Below are positions 1 to 12,022 of a DNA stretch of 64,000 bases, piece by piece. This DNA is from Medicago truncatula (lineage: Eukaryota > Streptophyta > Magnoliopsida > Fabales > Fabaceae). Positions within the stretch are counted from its first letter, which is position 1, and every line of letters starts with the position of its first letter. The notes below the pieces were generated by a model, which had not been told where the DNA came from, did no database searches, and saw only the letters and a program-made list of their open reading frames with translations. A program made the position numbers and the translations under genes. The stretch is from assembly GCF_003473485.1 (NCBI RefSeq), contig NC_053049.1, forward strand, positions 8,184,001-8,248,000, written 5' to 3'.

Positions 1-485
1 TACTAATTAATAGAACACAATGTTGGGCTATACTGAATTGTCGCAAATGCTTTCAATACAAAGATCTATTGCGCATGAATCAACTTATGAATCCTCATCA
101 TTCATCAAGGCAAACTTGATTTTGCTATCACTTATTGGAGAGTCTAGTGTATAAGCTTGTTAGAAACAAAATCACTTTTGTGTGTAAATAACAAATCGTT
201 CGATTTGATAACAAAAGATAAAATTTAAAGTAATAATCGCAAAACATACAACAAAAGTTGTCGTGGAAGAGATTACTATAAAAACAAATATTTCAATCCA
301 GAACACAAAATTCAACTCACTGTTTAATTCCAATCTATCTTAAGCCTCACATTTGCAACTTAATTTGTTTAAGATAATAATAAAAAATGAATACAAAGAA
401 TATGTAGAACTGCTAAATTGGTACCCAAAAAAAAAATATAGGAACAAAATTAAAATGTAGAACTGCTTCTACCAACCCTAAAAAG
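1..485. other. AT-rich flank, no gene seen
   Basis: Downstream flank of the minus-strand glycosyltransferase gene, so its 3' UTR probably lies here. I see no coding exon, RNA gene or bounded repeat. Confidence 0.5.
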
Positions 486-3400
486 CTATGACTTGTGACA
501 AACCACAGCAGTGCAGGATAACTCATTGTCTATACTCCACAAATTCAACTCTTCGAGCCGTTTCTGAATCGAATCCAGCTCCATCTCAGTTGACCAATAT
601 ACCAACTTTTTATCCTCCAGAGAAGATTTACTAACACCACCTGACCCAATCTTCAAGCCAAAAGATGTTCCGTCAACTCTTCTAATACTTGCACCATTCT
701 GTTCCAGTAATTTTGTTACAATATACACAAAACTTAGGCTACCTTGGTTTGATGAGTCTTTTCTTCCCAAAGAGTCTGCCATGGCTACAATTTTTGACAC
801 AAAGCCATTAGTCCAGATTTTTTCACTAGACGGTGAGCTTTTAGCATAAAACAGTTCCAACTTGTTTGCAACACAGAAGTCATCGTTGGGATTTCTAGAC
901 TCGAGCAATACATCGGAAGTAAGAAGCAAGCTCCCATCCAAAACCCATGTGTTATACTCATTCTCAATACACTTTTTAATTACATAAGCCTTTGCCACAA
1001 TACCCTTGATGGTTTCAAAACTCGAACCTTGTGAACTCAATTTATTTGTTCCAATACTACTTACAAATTGGTCTACATTAATTACAGGATGTCCCCTCCT
1101 TGCCAGATCAAATAAGGAATCAGAAGGGGGCGCCATAAGTATATAATTCCTTATATTTAGCCTCTCAAAGTGGCATAGCAAGTTTCTTGCTACAGCATCT
1201 GACACCCCTAAAAGATTTACTAAGAAGACACTATCTTGTTTCTGCATAGAGTGAAGCAAAGCTCCAAGTTCTTCCAAGTTCCTCACAAATCTTCCTGGAA
1301 GTACTTCTCTGAAACAAAAATCGAACCATTTTAAACTACTCAAAGGCTGCATTTCCAAAATATTGAAATCTAGAGATCTTTCCTCTAGTAACTGAGAATC
1401 AGGTCCAGCAGTTTTCCCGTAATTCACTCCAGCATCTCTGTGAGAGACACTTAATGCTCTCTCATGCAAAAAATTGGCATAGATATTATAGTAACCATGG
1501 GATTGAATAAACTTGATGAACCAAGGTGTCCATATTCTCTCCCCCATCTTCTTATACCAACCTGTAGTCACCTGTACAATTTTTCAAAACTAAATTTAGG
1601 AATTAACTGAACTGATGGTGTCTGCCTGAGAATCAAATAAGAGCGAAGAAAAAGAAACAATTTTTCTTTTGAAATTTTTATTACCATCCCCTCAAGAAAT
1701 GGTTTATTTCCCTTCGCTTTGTTTTTGTCATACCACAACCTGAACTCTTTCCATGGCTTTGGAAAGAGAATTTGTCCCCACGTACCAACCAATTGGTATA
1801 AGAAAAGTCGTGTCTGGTCATCCAACTGCAATTTGTTGCCATGTTTACCTGCAACCAGAAACCAATTATATCATCAATAAACTGTAAACAAATTCACAAA
1901 GTAGCGGAAAAGCATAGTACAATTACAAATGCAAAATTAAATACATAACAACACCAAAAAAGGGGTTAAACTTGGTGTCACTTTTGTAGCTAATCAACCA
2001 CACAAAACCAGACCATAACACAAAAAAAGGATTCAACTCGGTGGCACTTTAGTTACGACCAGACCAGAATACAAAAACATAGCATCCATATTTAAAATTG
2101 GATAGATTCACACATCACAAGACATGTTTACAACTTAGCACAAAAAATATAACTTACATAACAGGTTCAAATCGATAGATGTAATGACAAATCATCAAAA
2201 GGTTCAAAATTAATGAAGAGCGAAAGATGGTGGAATCGGGTTCCCCTTGTTGGAGATGGATTCAGCTAAGTAAAGCTGAGTTTTTTCAGTTTGTTGGGTT
2301 CACTTACCTCATTGACCTGTTGGGTTCATTGCAAGCTACAATAATAGGGTTGTTCGTGTTTTCTCATTCGTGACTTTGTTTATCTTAGGAGCTATGGGAT
2401 TCAGGGTTCACATTGAGGTGTCAGATGAATCTATGGATTCAAGTGCTAAAACTGTGAAGTTGATTTTTAGTGCACTATGGAGCCTTATAATTCAGCCGGT
2501 GTATTATGGGTTTTTAAAAACACTGAACCATTTGTCAAAAAAAAATATATATATACTGAACCATTGTCATTTCTGGGAAAGCTAAGTATTATGTAGCCTC
2601 ATTCAATTGTCCTCAAGCTTGTGAACCTATGCAAGTCAAACGCGTCTATGTGGGTGTACCTAAGTTTAAACAAAAACAACTTTTAATCAGCCTAACTTAA
2701 TTTTGATACTAAAATTGTAGACTTATATGATTTTGAGTTAACTTGAGTCCGACAACCATGACAACAAGGAAGACTAACACATAAAACCCCACCCAACTAC
2801 CACTACCACTATAACAGAGGTATTTAGTAACTAACATTGTGAAACAGTAGGTATTTGCAGCTTCCTTCCCCAAGATATCATTAGCAGAATTGATGAATAA
2901 CTATATGAGGACACCAGCTAAGTAATTCACTTCAAATATGATACAAAAAATGGTAAAAAAGCTAGGGATACATTATACATTCAATTTACTCACAAATACA
3001 AGCATCTCTGAAAGCCATTTCTATTCTATCTCTCTCACACATAGCACAGCCAACAAACAACACATTATCCCCATCCATGAAGTATTCGCTTACCTAACTC
3101 GTCCAACATCTAATCTCCATTTGCTATCAATATCAACACCCAAGTGGCCTATTTTAAAGCAAAAATTAAGGGCAATTTTATTGTATAAAATTCCTGATAT
3201 GGAAGAATCAACATAAGAGTCACACTCCTCATGAATAGTATTGAAAGCCTAATCTAATGATCTTGTATTTAATAATGACTGATTGCATGACTTGAATCTA
3301 TAACCAAGGTTATAAAAAAAAGTCCAAGACTGTGACCAAATTGTTTATTTATGTTTCCACGACCTTAACACAACTGTCATTGAGACTACAGTGGCCACTA

Positions 3401-4454
3401 TGAATGGTACATAACACATAGAGTAGCATATCGCTATGTAACTAAATGTAAATAACAAGACTTAGTTACAGTTGCACCATTCTTATGATAGACAAGCAGT
3501 AGACTAGTAAAGCCCTGTAACTAACTCTAAGAGTTAGTTACCGGTAGTTAGAGCTCAATAGCATAGCATTCTATAAATAGAATCAATGATCATTGTAATC
3601 ATTCAACAATTCACAATCAATAGATTCAGCTCAAAGAGCTTTGATATTTCCCTACAACTATGAACCCTATCTTCAATTTCTAACAGCTACATATCACTAT
3701 AATTCTCTACAATACCAAGAATCCCAAAAGCAATTTAAAACTTTGCATATTGCAATAAATGACAATGTAATAAATCCAACCATTGTAACAAGTCTACTTC
3801 ATTTTAAAGCAAAGTAAACAAAAACAGAATGGTACCTGGAACAAACCTTGCACGTTGCAATGTAGCACCAAAAATGGAAGGACTGTAATTAGAACCATTA
3901 TAATAGAAATTCACAATCAACGCTTTAACATACTCGTAATAAAGCGAAGAAACCTCCAAATCATCCTCTACAACAAAAGCAAATTCGTCATCTGAACCAG
4001 GCCACCATGCTTCCAACCACTGTGCCTGCAACCCCACATTCCCAGTTCTATAATGCACCACCTTTTCCCCATATTTCCACTCAAACACATCAACAAAATC
4101 CAAAATTCTATGCGATTCGATTAATTTCAAATCGACATCGGAATTGTTCAAAGGGGCAAAATGATCAATGTAAACATGGAGGTGAACGCGATCGCCGAGG
4201 TAATCTGCGGCGGCGAGGGAACGGAGGCAGCGAGAAACGGAGTCGAGGCGGTTAAAGGCGAGAACTTTGATAAGGAACGTGAAATTGGGGGAAATTGTTG
4301 AATTAGGGTTTATTTGAATTGGGGATTTTACTGTGAAATTAGGGTTTGATTCGGTTATTGAAGATGGGAGAGAAGAGTTGTGAAAAGTATAGAAGATGAA
4401 TGCAATGAGTGTGATGAAGATTATTGGAAGGAAGTGCTTTTTGGGTCCCACCAT
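486..4454 (-). CDS. Glycosyltransferase-like type II membrane protein, 3 exons
   Basis: Three exons on the minus strand: 4454-3836, 1848-1685 and 1571-486. They join in frame to 622 residues, and both introns are GT-AG (3835-1849 and 1684-1572). Residues about 8-23 form one hydrophobic segment after a short basic start, the layout of a type II Golgi membrane protein. Residues about 57-98 (NFTFLIKVLAFNRLDSVSRC onward) look like the first strand-helix unit of a GT-A nucleotide-sugar-binding fold. VVEDDLEV near residues 161-168 looks like the metal-binding acidic motif. Several N-glycosylation sequons lie near the start. By recollection it resembles the single-copy plant family of Arabidopsis At5g12260, annotated only as transferring glycosyl groups. 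Donor and acceptor are unknown. The start is chosen because it precedes the anchor directly. There is no frameshift. An LTR-like insertion lies in intron 1. Confidence 0.9.
3437..3685 (+). mobile_element. Probable solo LTR of a Ty1/copia element
   Basis: A 249-bp block starts TGTAAC and ends CTAACA. It contains a TATA-like box (CTATAAATAG) about 100 bp before its end, as a promoter-bearing LTR would. The 4 bp GCTA directly precede it (3433-3436) and directly follow it (3686-3689), a possible target duplication, though copia elements usually give 5 bp. It lies in intron 1 of the glycosyltransferase gene, in opposite orientation to that gene. No internal retrotransposon sequence remains. Confidence 0.5.
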
Positions 4455-5040
4455 TGATTCAAAAACATTGCTTGCAGGTTAGGGTTCTTGAGATGAATGA
4501 ATCAATCAGGAGATAGATCTCAGTGGACACTAAAACGACAGTGAAACTTGTTAAACGACGTCAAGTCAATGTAATCACTGCAAAACAGTACAAAGCTACA
4601 TTCCCTGGATTTTCATTATTTTTATATTTGGATATATATATTAAAAGGCTCAAATTTTGATTTATTTCATGTTTAAAAAATTAAATTTTTTCCCCTCAAA
4701 AAAAAGTTTTTGTAAAAGAACTTTTTATAAGGTTTAAAACTCCTTGCAAAATACCATGTAAAAATTAAAAAATTTAAGGATAGTTAAAAAAAAATTGAAT
4801 TTAACATAGATTAAAACTTTGTGTTGAAAAATTGTAAAGACTTTAATATGTCACTATTTTTTATGAGAGCTAAACGGAATTTAATATATTTATAGGAAAA
4901 AAAAATTATTTAACCATAACTTAATAAAGTGTTCATGGATGGAGCTAAAAAATAAGCTTAGTGGACCAAGTTTAAGAGTATAATTTAGTAACAATAAATA
5001 TTTTTTTAGGGAAATAAATAAATTTGTAAGTTCATAATAT
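4455..5040. other. Upstream region of the glycosyltransferase gene
   Basis: The promoter and 5' UTR of the minus-strand gene must start here. The block is AT-rich. I see no coding sequence and cannot assign a specific promoter element with confidence. Confidence 0.4.
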
Positions 5041-5043
5041 ATA

Positions 5044-6087
5044 TACTAGCGTCCAGACGGGCACTCCCGTGCCCTTCTGTCCGCTCTTTCTACTGCACTA
5101 ACGCATGTAACTCATAAACAGTATGTTTTTTAACATCAATGTTGTTTAGTTTTTCTTGATATATCTTGAAGAAAATTATTAGAATTAAAAGAATGATCAA
5201 GCTTGATCAAAAAGAGAAGTATTAAACTTGATAAAAAATGTAAGATAGGTAATTCATGCACTTTTTAACACGGAGTTACTTAATATATATTTAGTTTTGT
5301 GATGCATAATCATCTATCTATGGAGGATGAATATACATGAAACATGAGTGGCAGTTATGAGGGTTGGTTTGATGAAGATATTAAATCTTTTCCATCGCTA
5401 ACACATTTTACAGAAAAACAGTAAACATATGCTCTATATTATTTATCAAGCCATTTGAGTTTGTCACAAAATATAAAATTAGGAAAATAGAAGGAAAACC
5501 AATAGAAGAAATAAGAACAAAACTTTGATAACACATTTATGTCTTTCAAAGGACGAAGACATTTCAAAAGGAGTGAAAGCATATTTACACATTAGTCATA
5601 TCACTTCTCATACTTTGCGATATTTTTGATTGAAAAAGTCAATGTGACATAGCAAGTGGAATGTTAATTAAACTGGGGCATATAATTGATGTTGTTGTTT
5701 GATAAATGTTGGAGAAATAGAAGGCAAGAGCGCCTGCATGCAACGACCCCTTTCCTTTTTTTCATTCACGCTTTGTTGTCGATAATGTAGCACCATTTTT
5801 TGATAACTTCAAATTCTTCTTTTTCGTTCCACTCGATCTTCTTCTGCTCTCTTATTCAATTCCTTCACTCGTCTCAATCTCTAATCCCTTCCACTTGATA
5901 TAGGAGATATTGAACCTATAAATTCCTCATATGGGATAGAAATAGGATATTCAAGATAAAAAAAAGCATAGTATATATACTTACTCTTAAGATGATTTCA
6001 AAATTTGAATGTGAATTTGTAAGTATCATTTACAAAGCATATTGACTTTTAAATATTATTTGATACATTCAAGATAAAAAAAGCATA

Positions 6088-6123
<36 letters not shown>

Positions 6124-6210
6124 TGCGCTAATGAAATATATGAAAATCCCTGTTCATATAAGGTGGGAATTAATATATAGTAGAAAGAACCCTGTGCCCG
6201 TCTGAACATT
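5044..6210. mobile_element. Candidate non-autonomous element with GC-rich inverted ends (Helitron-like?)
   Basis: CAGACGGGCAC at 5054-5064 is repeated exactly in inverse as GTGCCCGTCTG at 6194-6204. The left copy also folds locally (GGGCAC, TCCC, GTGCCC). These GC-rich ends stand out from very AT-rich surroundings and enclose about 1.1 kb with no coding sequence and a (TA)n run at 6090-6122. The pattern resembles plant non-autonomous Helitrons, but I cannot place the 5' TC and 3' CTRR ends firmly, and no target duplication is visible. Confidence 0.35.
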
Positions 6211-6379
6211 TTAATAAGAGAAATTTTTTGGGTGTAGCCTAGAATTCCTAGGTGTGGTGTATTAACCTTATAAGAAATAGCATAGTAATTTTAATATATA
6301 TCCATGCAGCTACTAATTCTTTCTACTCTTGAATTTCAGGTAAATTTAAGAGTTTAAGAATTTCATATAAGGTTCTTTG

Positions 6380-6574
6380 TACATGTATGGTTACCTTTTC
6401 AGCTTTATCTTCCTCCTTGTGTTTCATGGTCTCTACTCAAAGCAATGTTCTCGAGTTCCCATTTCAGTGCACAATGAACAAAGCAGCCACAAAGTTAAAA
6501 TAAAAAACAAAAAGTTGATGGTATTGAATATTTTGTTAAATCCTTGTAGGAAATTGATAAAAACTTACTTTTGA
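6380..6574 (+). CDS. Possible small secreted-protein remnant (weak)
   Basis: The reading frame opens with a signal-peptide-like stretch (MYGYLFSFIFLLVFHGLYSK) and then a short hydrophilic tail, 64 residues from its ATG. It recalls the beginning of small TPD1-like secreted proteins of legumes, but conserved cysteines are missing and the last third looks like translated AT-rich DNA. It may be a dead first exon. I do not claim a function. Confidence 0.2.
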   Translation, partial: YMYGYLFSFIFLLVFHGLYSKQCSRVPISVHNEQSSHKVKIKNKKLMVLNILLNPCRKLIKTYF

Positions 6575-8210
6575 GTACTTTCTTCTTGCTTAAGAATCTG
6601 GAATCATGATCCTTTATTCTTATTTCATAAATTGTGAAAAGATAAACATGATAACAATAATCATAAGAATCATAGAAATAAGAAACTGACTTAGAAGAAA
6701 TAAGTGAAACAAAATTGGTATGAGAGGTTTTCTTTTTGATGAAGAATAACAGGTTGTAACAAAAATCAACAAAAATGAGCATATAAAAAAGTGAATAAGA
6801 AGAATAGAAGAAAGGAAAAAAATTGAAGAAATCCCTACTGTCGTCATGGTGGCATCGTCACCTATGTGATAACTTGTTGTGCTCACAATGACTTCTCCGT
6901 GGCCAATCCACCACACCGCTTCTTTTCAACGGTGGCAAAGGACACCACTACCTTTCCCCTTTTTCTCACCTCTCTATCTTGAAAGTGAAAACACAACATT
7001 CCAACACCGAATATGTGCAGCTATTGCAGCCCTGCCGCATGTACCGCATATACTAATCTCCTTTTTTACATTAAGGTTGTTGCCATGCTCCATCGTTATT
7101 CCCGATTTCTGCATTTCATGTCCTGTGTGTATACATTATTATAGTTTTATGAATCGAGTGAGTGAGTATGAAGGGTAGCCATTTTTTCCAGTTATGAAGG
7201 ATAAGCATACCATTTTGAAAGTAGAAATAATGTAAGTTGAAGTTAAAAGATGTGTGGGTTCAATTAGTGTAAATTATATAAATTGTACTCCTATATACCG
7301 AAGTTAGGCCCTACAATGACGGGGTGGTTATAATGATCATGTAGAAGAAGAAAAACCAATGAATGAAAATCATTTAAAAAAATTGACAATTTGATAAATA
7401 AAATTACCAATTTGCAGCCGATAAATGGTGTGAGACGATCATCATTTGTTCATATGGTTTAAACTTGATTGAAGAACCCTTTCATCTCTTATTGCATTTC
7501 AGCCATTGATTTGCGAGTCCTTACCGATCACTAAACATAACATAAATTGGGATGAAGAAACATTATAAAATTAAACCAAATCAAAAATCTATATTTAAAC
7601 AATAATTTGATCCCCACTATTCTTTTTAAGCAAACCCTTTCACTTTTGAACCCTTGTGCTTTCACTTTTGCATATACCGGTGGTGTGTCTATGAATTGGA
7701 ACTGCAAAATAGTAATCAATAATCAATTGTAGAAATTGTAAGCAGAAGGGTTCACCAAAAACAAATTATAAGAAGATAACCAAGGGGGTAAATGCCAAAC
7801 GTTTTGTCTATGTAAGAAAGTAGATATCCTTGAGAAATTTTAGAAATAATGATTATGAGTGATGTCTATTGCATGAACGCAAGTTTGAGGATAATGAAAC
7901 TATCATGAATCAGTTATTGACTTATTCTTTGTGATGTCTAACCATCTCATTCTGTTTATAACTTACTGTTTTAAATAAATAAACCACCCAATTCTCATTT
8001 TTCAAATTTTATTTGCAATTGTTGTTTCTTAACTTGAAGGGTAAAATAGGTAGGAAAATAGGCTACATCAAAGCAATGTATTGCCTTTATTAATAGGTAT
8101 ATATATATATATATATATAGAAGATGCATCTAAAGGTTTTTTTTTTTTTGAAGAAAGATACATCTAAAGTTAATATGTATCCAAAAATATTATAATTTCA
8201 AGGATATAAG
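6575..8210. other. Intergenic, no gene seen
   Basis: AT-rich DNA with a (TA)n microsatellite at about 8097-8120 and a T run near 8139-8151. Open frames here are short and have no recognisable domain. Confidence 0.4.
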
Positions 8211-8919
8211 TAGGGATGGCAAAATAATCTGCATCCGTGGATATCCGCGGATAAAATCCGTCACGGGCACGGAGTGGATACCTTAATGGATATACATGGA
8301 TAAAATAAACGGATCTTTTAACTACCCGCTAATTAATAGATACGGATGCGGATTTAATGGTATCCACACCCGCGGATATTCATACCCGCTATTAAACCGA
8401 GTAAATTACATAAATAACCTCAATATCATTCAACTTCCTAAGAAAACACCCTAAGTATTGTGAGTGTTATCATCGGTTATTACGCTCCTTTAAAAGGAAG
8501 TGAAAGTGGTTGACATTGTTGAAGCAAAAACTTTGTTTATGTTGAATATGATGAGTTTTACTTATGTTTTTGTTAAATCAAAGAACTTTATTTTTATTAA
8601 ATGTAAGGGACTTTATTTATGTTTTTGTTTAGTCAATGATCTTTGTTGTTATTGTAATGTATGAATATTATGTTTTGCTAAGTAGAAAAGAAAATGCGTG
8701 TGAAGAACTTTTGTTTCTAAATTTTAGCTAAAAAAAATTAAACAAATTTTTTATTTTATTTTTATAAATGTTATCCATGGATATATGTATAAACCCACGG
8801 ATTACCCGCTAAATGGATATCCGCATGGATATGGATAGAGTACGGATTTCATATTTATCTAACGGAGCGGACACGGATATCACACTATCCACATCCATGG
8901 ATATCCATTTACATCCCTA
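8211..8919. mobile_element. Non-autonomous hAT element, 709 bp
   Basis: The element begins TAGGGATG and ends CATCCCTA, an 8-bp perfect terminal inverted repeat. It is flanked by a perfect 8-bp target duplication, GATATAAG, at 8203-8210 and 8920-8927. Eight-base duplications and TAGGG-type ends are the hallmark of the hAT superfamily. The interior is rich in GGATAT and ATATCC motifs arranged as subterminal repeats near both ends, where a transposase would bind. There is no transposase coding sequence, so it must have moved with help from an autonomous relative. Confidence 0.88.
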
Positions 8920-9720
8920 GATATAAGAAAGATGAGTGCCTTGAGATTTGTCATAGAATGACAAGACTAAAGCAATTTTTTAATAACAAAGAACGAAAAT
9001 AAGAAACAACGTAAATGCAAATTTATAAGGATAAATTCACGAGTATGTAAACAAAATTACAGGTAGGGGAGGGAATATGCCAGCCTTGCCTACATAACCT
9101 AAAATCTAGCCTATGTCAAGTCTAGGTCAGGAGAAATTTTTTAAATAGAAAAGACTAAGATTTTTAAGAAGCTTATTTAGCTAAAAACGGTAGGTCACAA
9201 GCTATAAAAAAATTCCTTTAGACCTACCAAGGTGACTTACTTAAGTAAATATGAATAATATTTTATATTCTTGTTATTATGATTGTATTTTTTTAGATCC
9301 ATGAATGTTGTGTTTACGAGGAATGGTTTTGCTATCCAAAAAAATTTAACGGCGCAGCTTGTTTTCCACTTTCCTTCTATGATAAGATACAGGTCAAGTT
9401 TAGGTGTTAAATATTATGACAATGCAGACGTAGCAAACATGTGAAAGTGGAATTAGAAATTGAAATTCTAATTTATGAGGGAAGTGAGTTTAGCAAACAT
9501 GCTCAAACTGAAAATTTAGTATGTTATTTCTATCGTCCAGTTAACCATTTAAATATATTTTTATTAGTAATTTTGCCTTCCCTTTTAGCTAGTTTGTATT
9601 GTTGAGGAGATGTTTGCTTGTTATTTAGTTTTTACAATTGGTGATAGTTTTGATGCTTTGTTAATCTCTAGGGATGTTAAGAAGACACTTACTTGAGTCC
9701 ATTATAGTTCTAGACTTCTA
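8920..9720. other. Intergenic, no gene seen
   Basis: AT-rich sequence between two transposable elements. No coding frame, RNA gene or clear repeat boundary recognised. Confidence 0.4.
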
Positions 9721-10137
9721 GGCTTTGTTTGCGAGTTTGGAAAGGAATGGAGGGGAATGCTTGAGAAAAAAGGAATGAGCAAGTGGAAGAAATAGAGAAA
9801 AATGGGATGGAAGTGATTTGAGGGGTTAACTTTTTTTCATAATACAAAACCCTCATCATTTGGGGAACTAAAAAATCGTATTGGATGAGAGTTTGGGGAG
9901 GTTTGGGGAGATTTTGGAGGGTTTATATGAATTCTTCAAATTTAAAATTTAATCTATGTTGTGATTAAATTTATCAACATGGTTTAGGTGATTAATGCAT
10001 ATGATCATATGCATTAATTCATCATTCTCTAAAAAACTACTCTTTTAAAAAAATTAAAAGATTTTTCCATTTTTCCTCGTATTTTCCATCTCTCAAAGTC
10101 TTCTCTTCCACCCCCTCTAAACTTGCAAAGAAAACCC
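9721..10137. mobile_element. MITE, family A copy 1 (Tourist/Harbinger-like ends)
   Basis: The left end GGCTTTGTTTGCGAGTTTGG is imperfectly inverted at the right end, where the complement of 10116-10137 reads GGGTTTTCTTTGCAAGTTTA. The interior has no coding capacity. A second copy lies at 17248-17640. The GGCNTTGTTTG-type end suggests PIF/Harbinger (Tourist-like). The expected 3-bp target duplication is not clean, so the superfamily is tentative. Confidence 0.6.
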
Positions 10138-11109
10138 TCGTAAAAGCTTTTGACTTGATTAGTTCCGTGATCTTTGTTCTCACACATTGAGAAAGAGTTT
10201 TCTATGTTAAATTTGAGATGTTTTTAATTATAGTTTTTCTTCTTGTATTGTTATTATTTTTTGTGTGGGTTGTGCTTGATAATTCTGTTGCAAGCTCTGG
10301 TCTCATTAAATACATGGTTTGTCTTATACAAAAATGATTGCAACGATCCTATTTGAGGATAATAGTGTATATACAATGCTAATTTGGAATAAGGGTAGAT
10401 TAGAAAAGATAAATATATATATATACATATATATATATAGTATTTCACCACAATTTTTCTCGTGATAATCTAACAAAAAATAGTATATATCATTCAACAA
10501 AGTCGCAATAATCTATTTTTACAAAATCACTATCAAGTGTAAACAACTAGCACAAAAATTGATTTCTTTATCTAAGAAATATATATTTGTGTTTATGATA
10601 CAAGTGGGAAGAAAACTTATACAAGTGGGAAGAAAATTGTTGACACAAAAGTGATTTCTAGATACTACAGAAAAGTTAAGTAAAAAAAAAAAGTATCACA
10701 AAAAAAGTGCTTATGACTAATATAAAAAAATGTTTTAGGTCGACCAAGAGAAACACTTGCATGTTACAACTTGCAACCATGTAGCCAAAATTACCAACTT
10801 CTGCAGCAGCTTGATTTGTTGTATTATACACTATAGCCTTATGAGTTATTATAGAATATAAGTGGAAGCATTTTTCACCAAAAACAAATAATAATTAAAA
10901 GAAGTGCAAGAAACATTTTTCTAAACAAAGTGATTTTGAAATTGGATAATGGATTCATTCATCATGGTTAACTAGATTACAAGCATCACAAGCCATTTCC
11001 AAAGCTTAAACTTGAATCTGGGCTTAGCAATACATTTTGTATACCAAAATGACTTCCACAAGATTCAAATCATTGTTGTTCACTACTCTCTTTTTTCCAA
11101 TATACTTAA
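10138..11109. other. Intergenic, downstream of the LOR gene
   Basis: AT-rich, with a broken (TA)n tract near 10412-10438. The 3' UTR of the minus-strand LOR gene should lie at the right edge. No other gene seen. Confidence 0.4.
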
Positions 11110-12022
11110 TTACATTTTACTTTTAATAAGACTATAAGCTACAACAACTCCCATAATTAGAGAAAGATCAATATTTGGCTCCACCACCATTGTGAAAACA
11201 TCATTTCCTAGATCAATTCCACAAGTTGACTTCTTTCTCCTTAGCTGCTCATAGAAAAAACATAAATTAGTACATGTACTTAAGCATTTATATATGTTTA
11301 TGTTGTTTACCAAACTTTGCTGAAAAAATGTTAGAAATCTTAATTACCTCTGCAACTATCACTCCATTCTTGTCCATTATTTTGCAAGCTGGCTTGCAAG
11401 TGCTGCTTTCTATTTTATAATTATATGGTTGGTTTTTATCCAATCCAAGTTCAACTTCATAACTTGAATCCCATTTAGAGATGCTATATGTTTTACCAAC
11501 TCGAAAGCATGGTCCTTTCTGGTCGTTCCTTGTCGCCGGAAGCTTGTAACCCTCCCAAAACCTAGACAACTTATATTGCTGCACGCACAAACATACATAC
11601 ACATGTTAATATTGATCGATTCATCTAAAAAAACGAAAAAAATTCAAAATTTTAAAATTATAGTAAAATGCAACTGATGTAGCCGCAATTGTGGCCGTGA
11701 TAAAAAAAATGATGTCGCGGCCACAATTGTGGTGAATAAAGTTGGCAAATTTATAGGTATTGACATACAGTTATGAAATTTTGCTTACCTTTTTGAGAAT
11801 AGTAAACAAAGTATTTCCTCTTTGATCCATGAGATGAACTTGATCTCTATGATTTGAGTTGTAGTTATCAACTCTATATGCAATTTGACCATTGGAATCA
11901 AAGACGGTACACCCCTTTCCATTCAATACAAGAGATTTCATCCATAGGGTGAAACTCTCTTGCTTGGAAGTGAAATTGCAAGTTGTAGAGGAAGCTAAGG
12001 CTTGGGGATGAACTTTTCCCAT
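11110..12022 (-). CDS. LURP-one-related (LOR) protein, 3 exons
   Basis: Minus-strand exons 12022-11789, 11578-11348 and 11244-11110 join to 199 residues, with all codon boundaries at phase 0 and GT-AG introns. The protein has the LOR (DUF567/Tubby-like barrel) pattern: an N-terminal strand set with TLWMKSLVLNGKGCTVFDS, then IAYRVDNY, then a central LSRFWEGYKL and RVGKTYSISKW, and a C-terminal hydrophobic helix with DLSLIMGVVVAYSLI near the end. LOR proteins fold like phospholipid scramblase and Tubby C-terminal domains. Arabidopsis LURP1 is needed for basal defence, but most family members have no known biochemical role. I chose the ATG at 12022 because MGKVHP matches typical family starts. 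An in-frame ATG 27 bases upstream (12049) is the alternative. Length is normal for the family. Confidence 0.9.
11683..11732. repeat. Short GC-rich hairpin in LOR intron 1
   Basis: Two arms of about 18 bases (CCGCAATTGTGGCCGTGAT and its near-complement CGCGGCCACAATTGTGG) are separated by an A-rich loop. Similar GCGGCCGCAATTG words recur in legume intergenic repeats. No target duplication was identified. Confidence 0.5.

Noticed and set aside
2370-3216. Plus-strand open frames within the glycosyltransferase intron
   Set aside because: No motif and poor composition; they lie in a 2-kb intron of a well-supported minus-strand gene.
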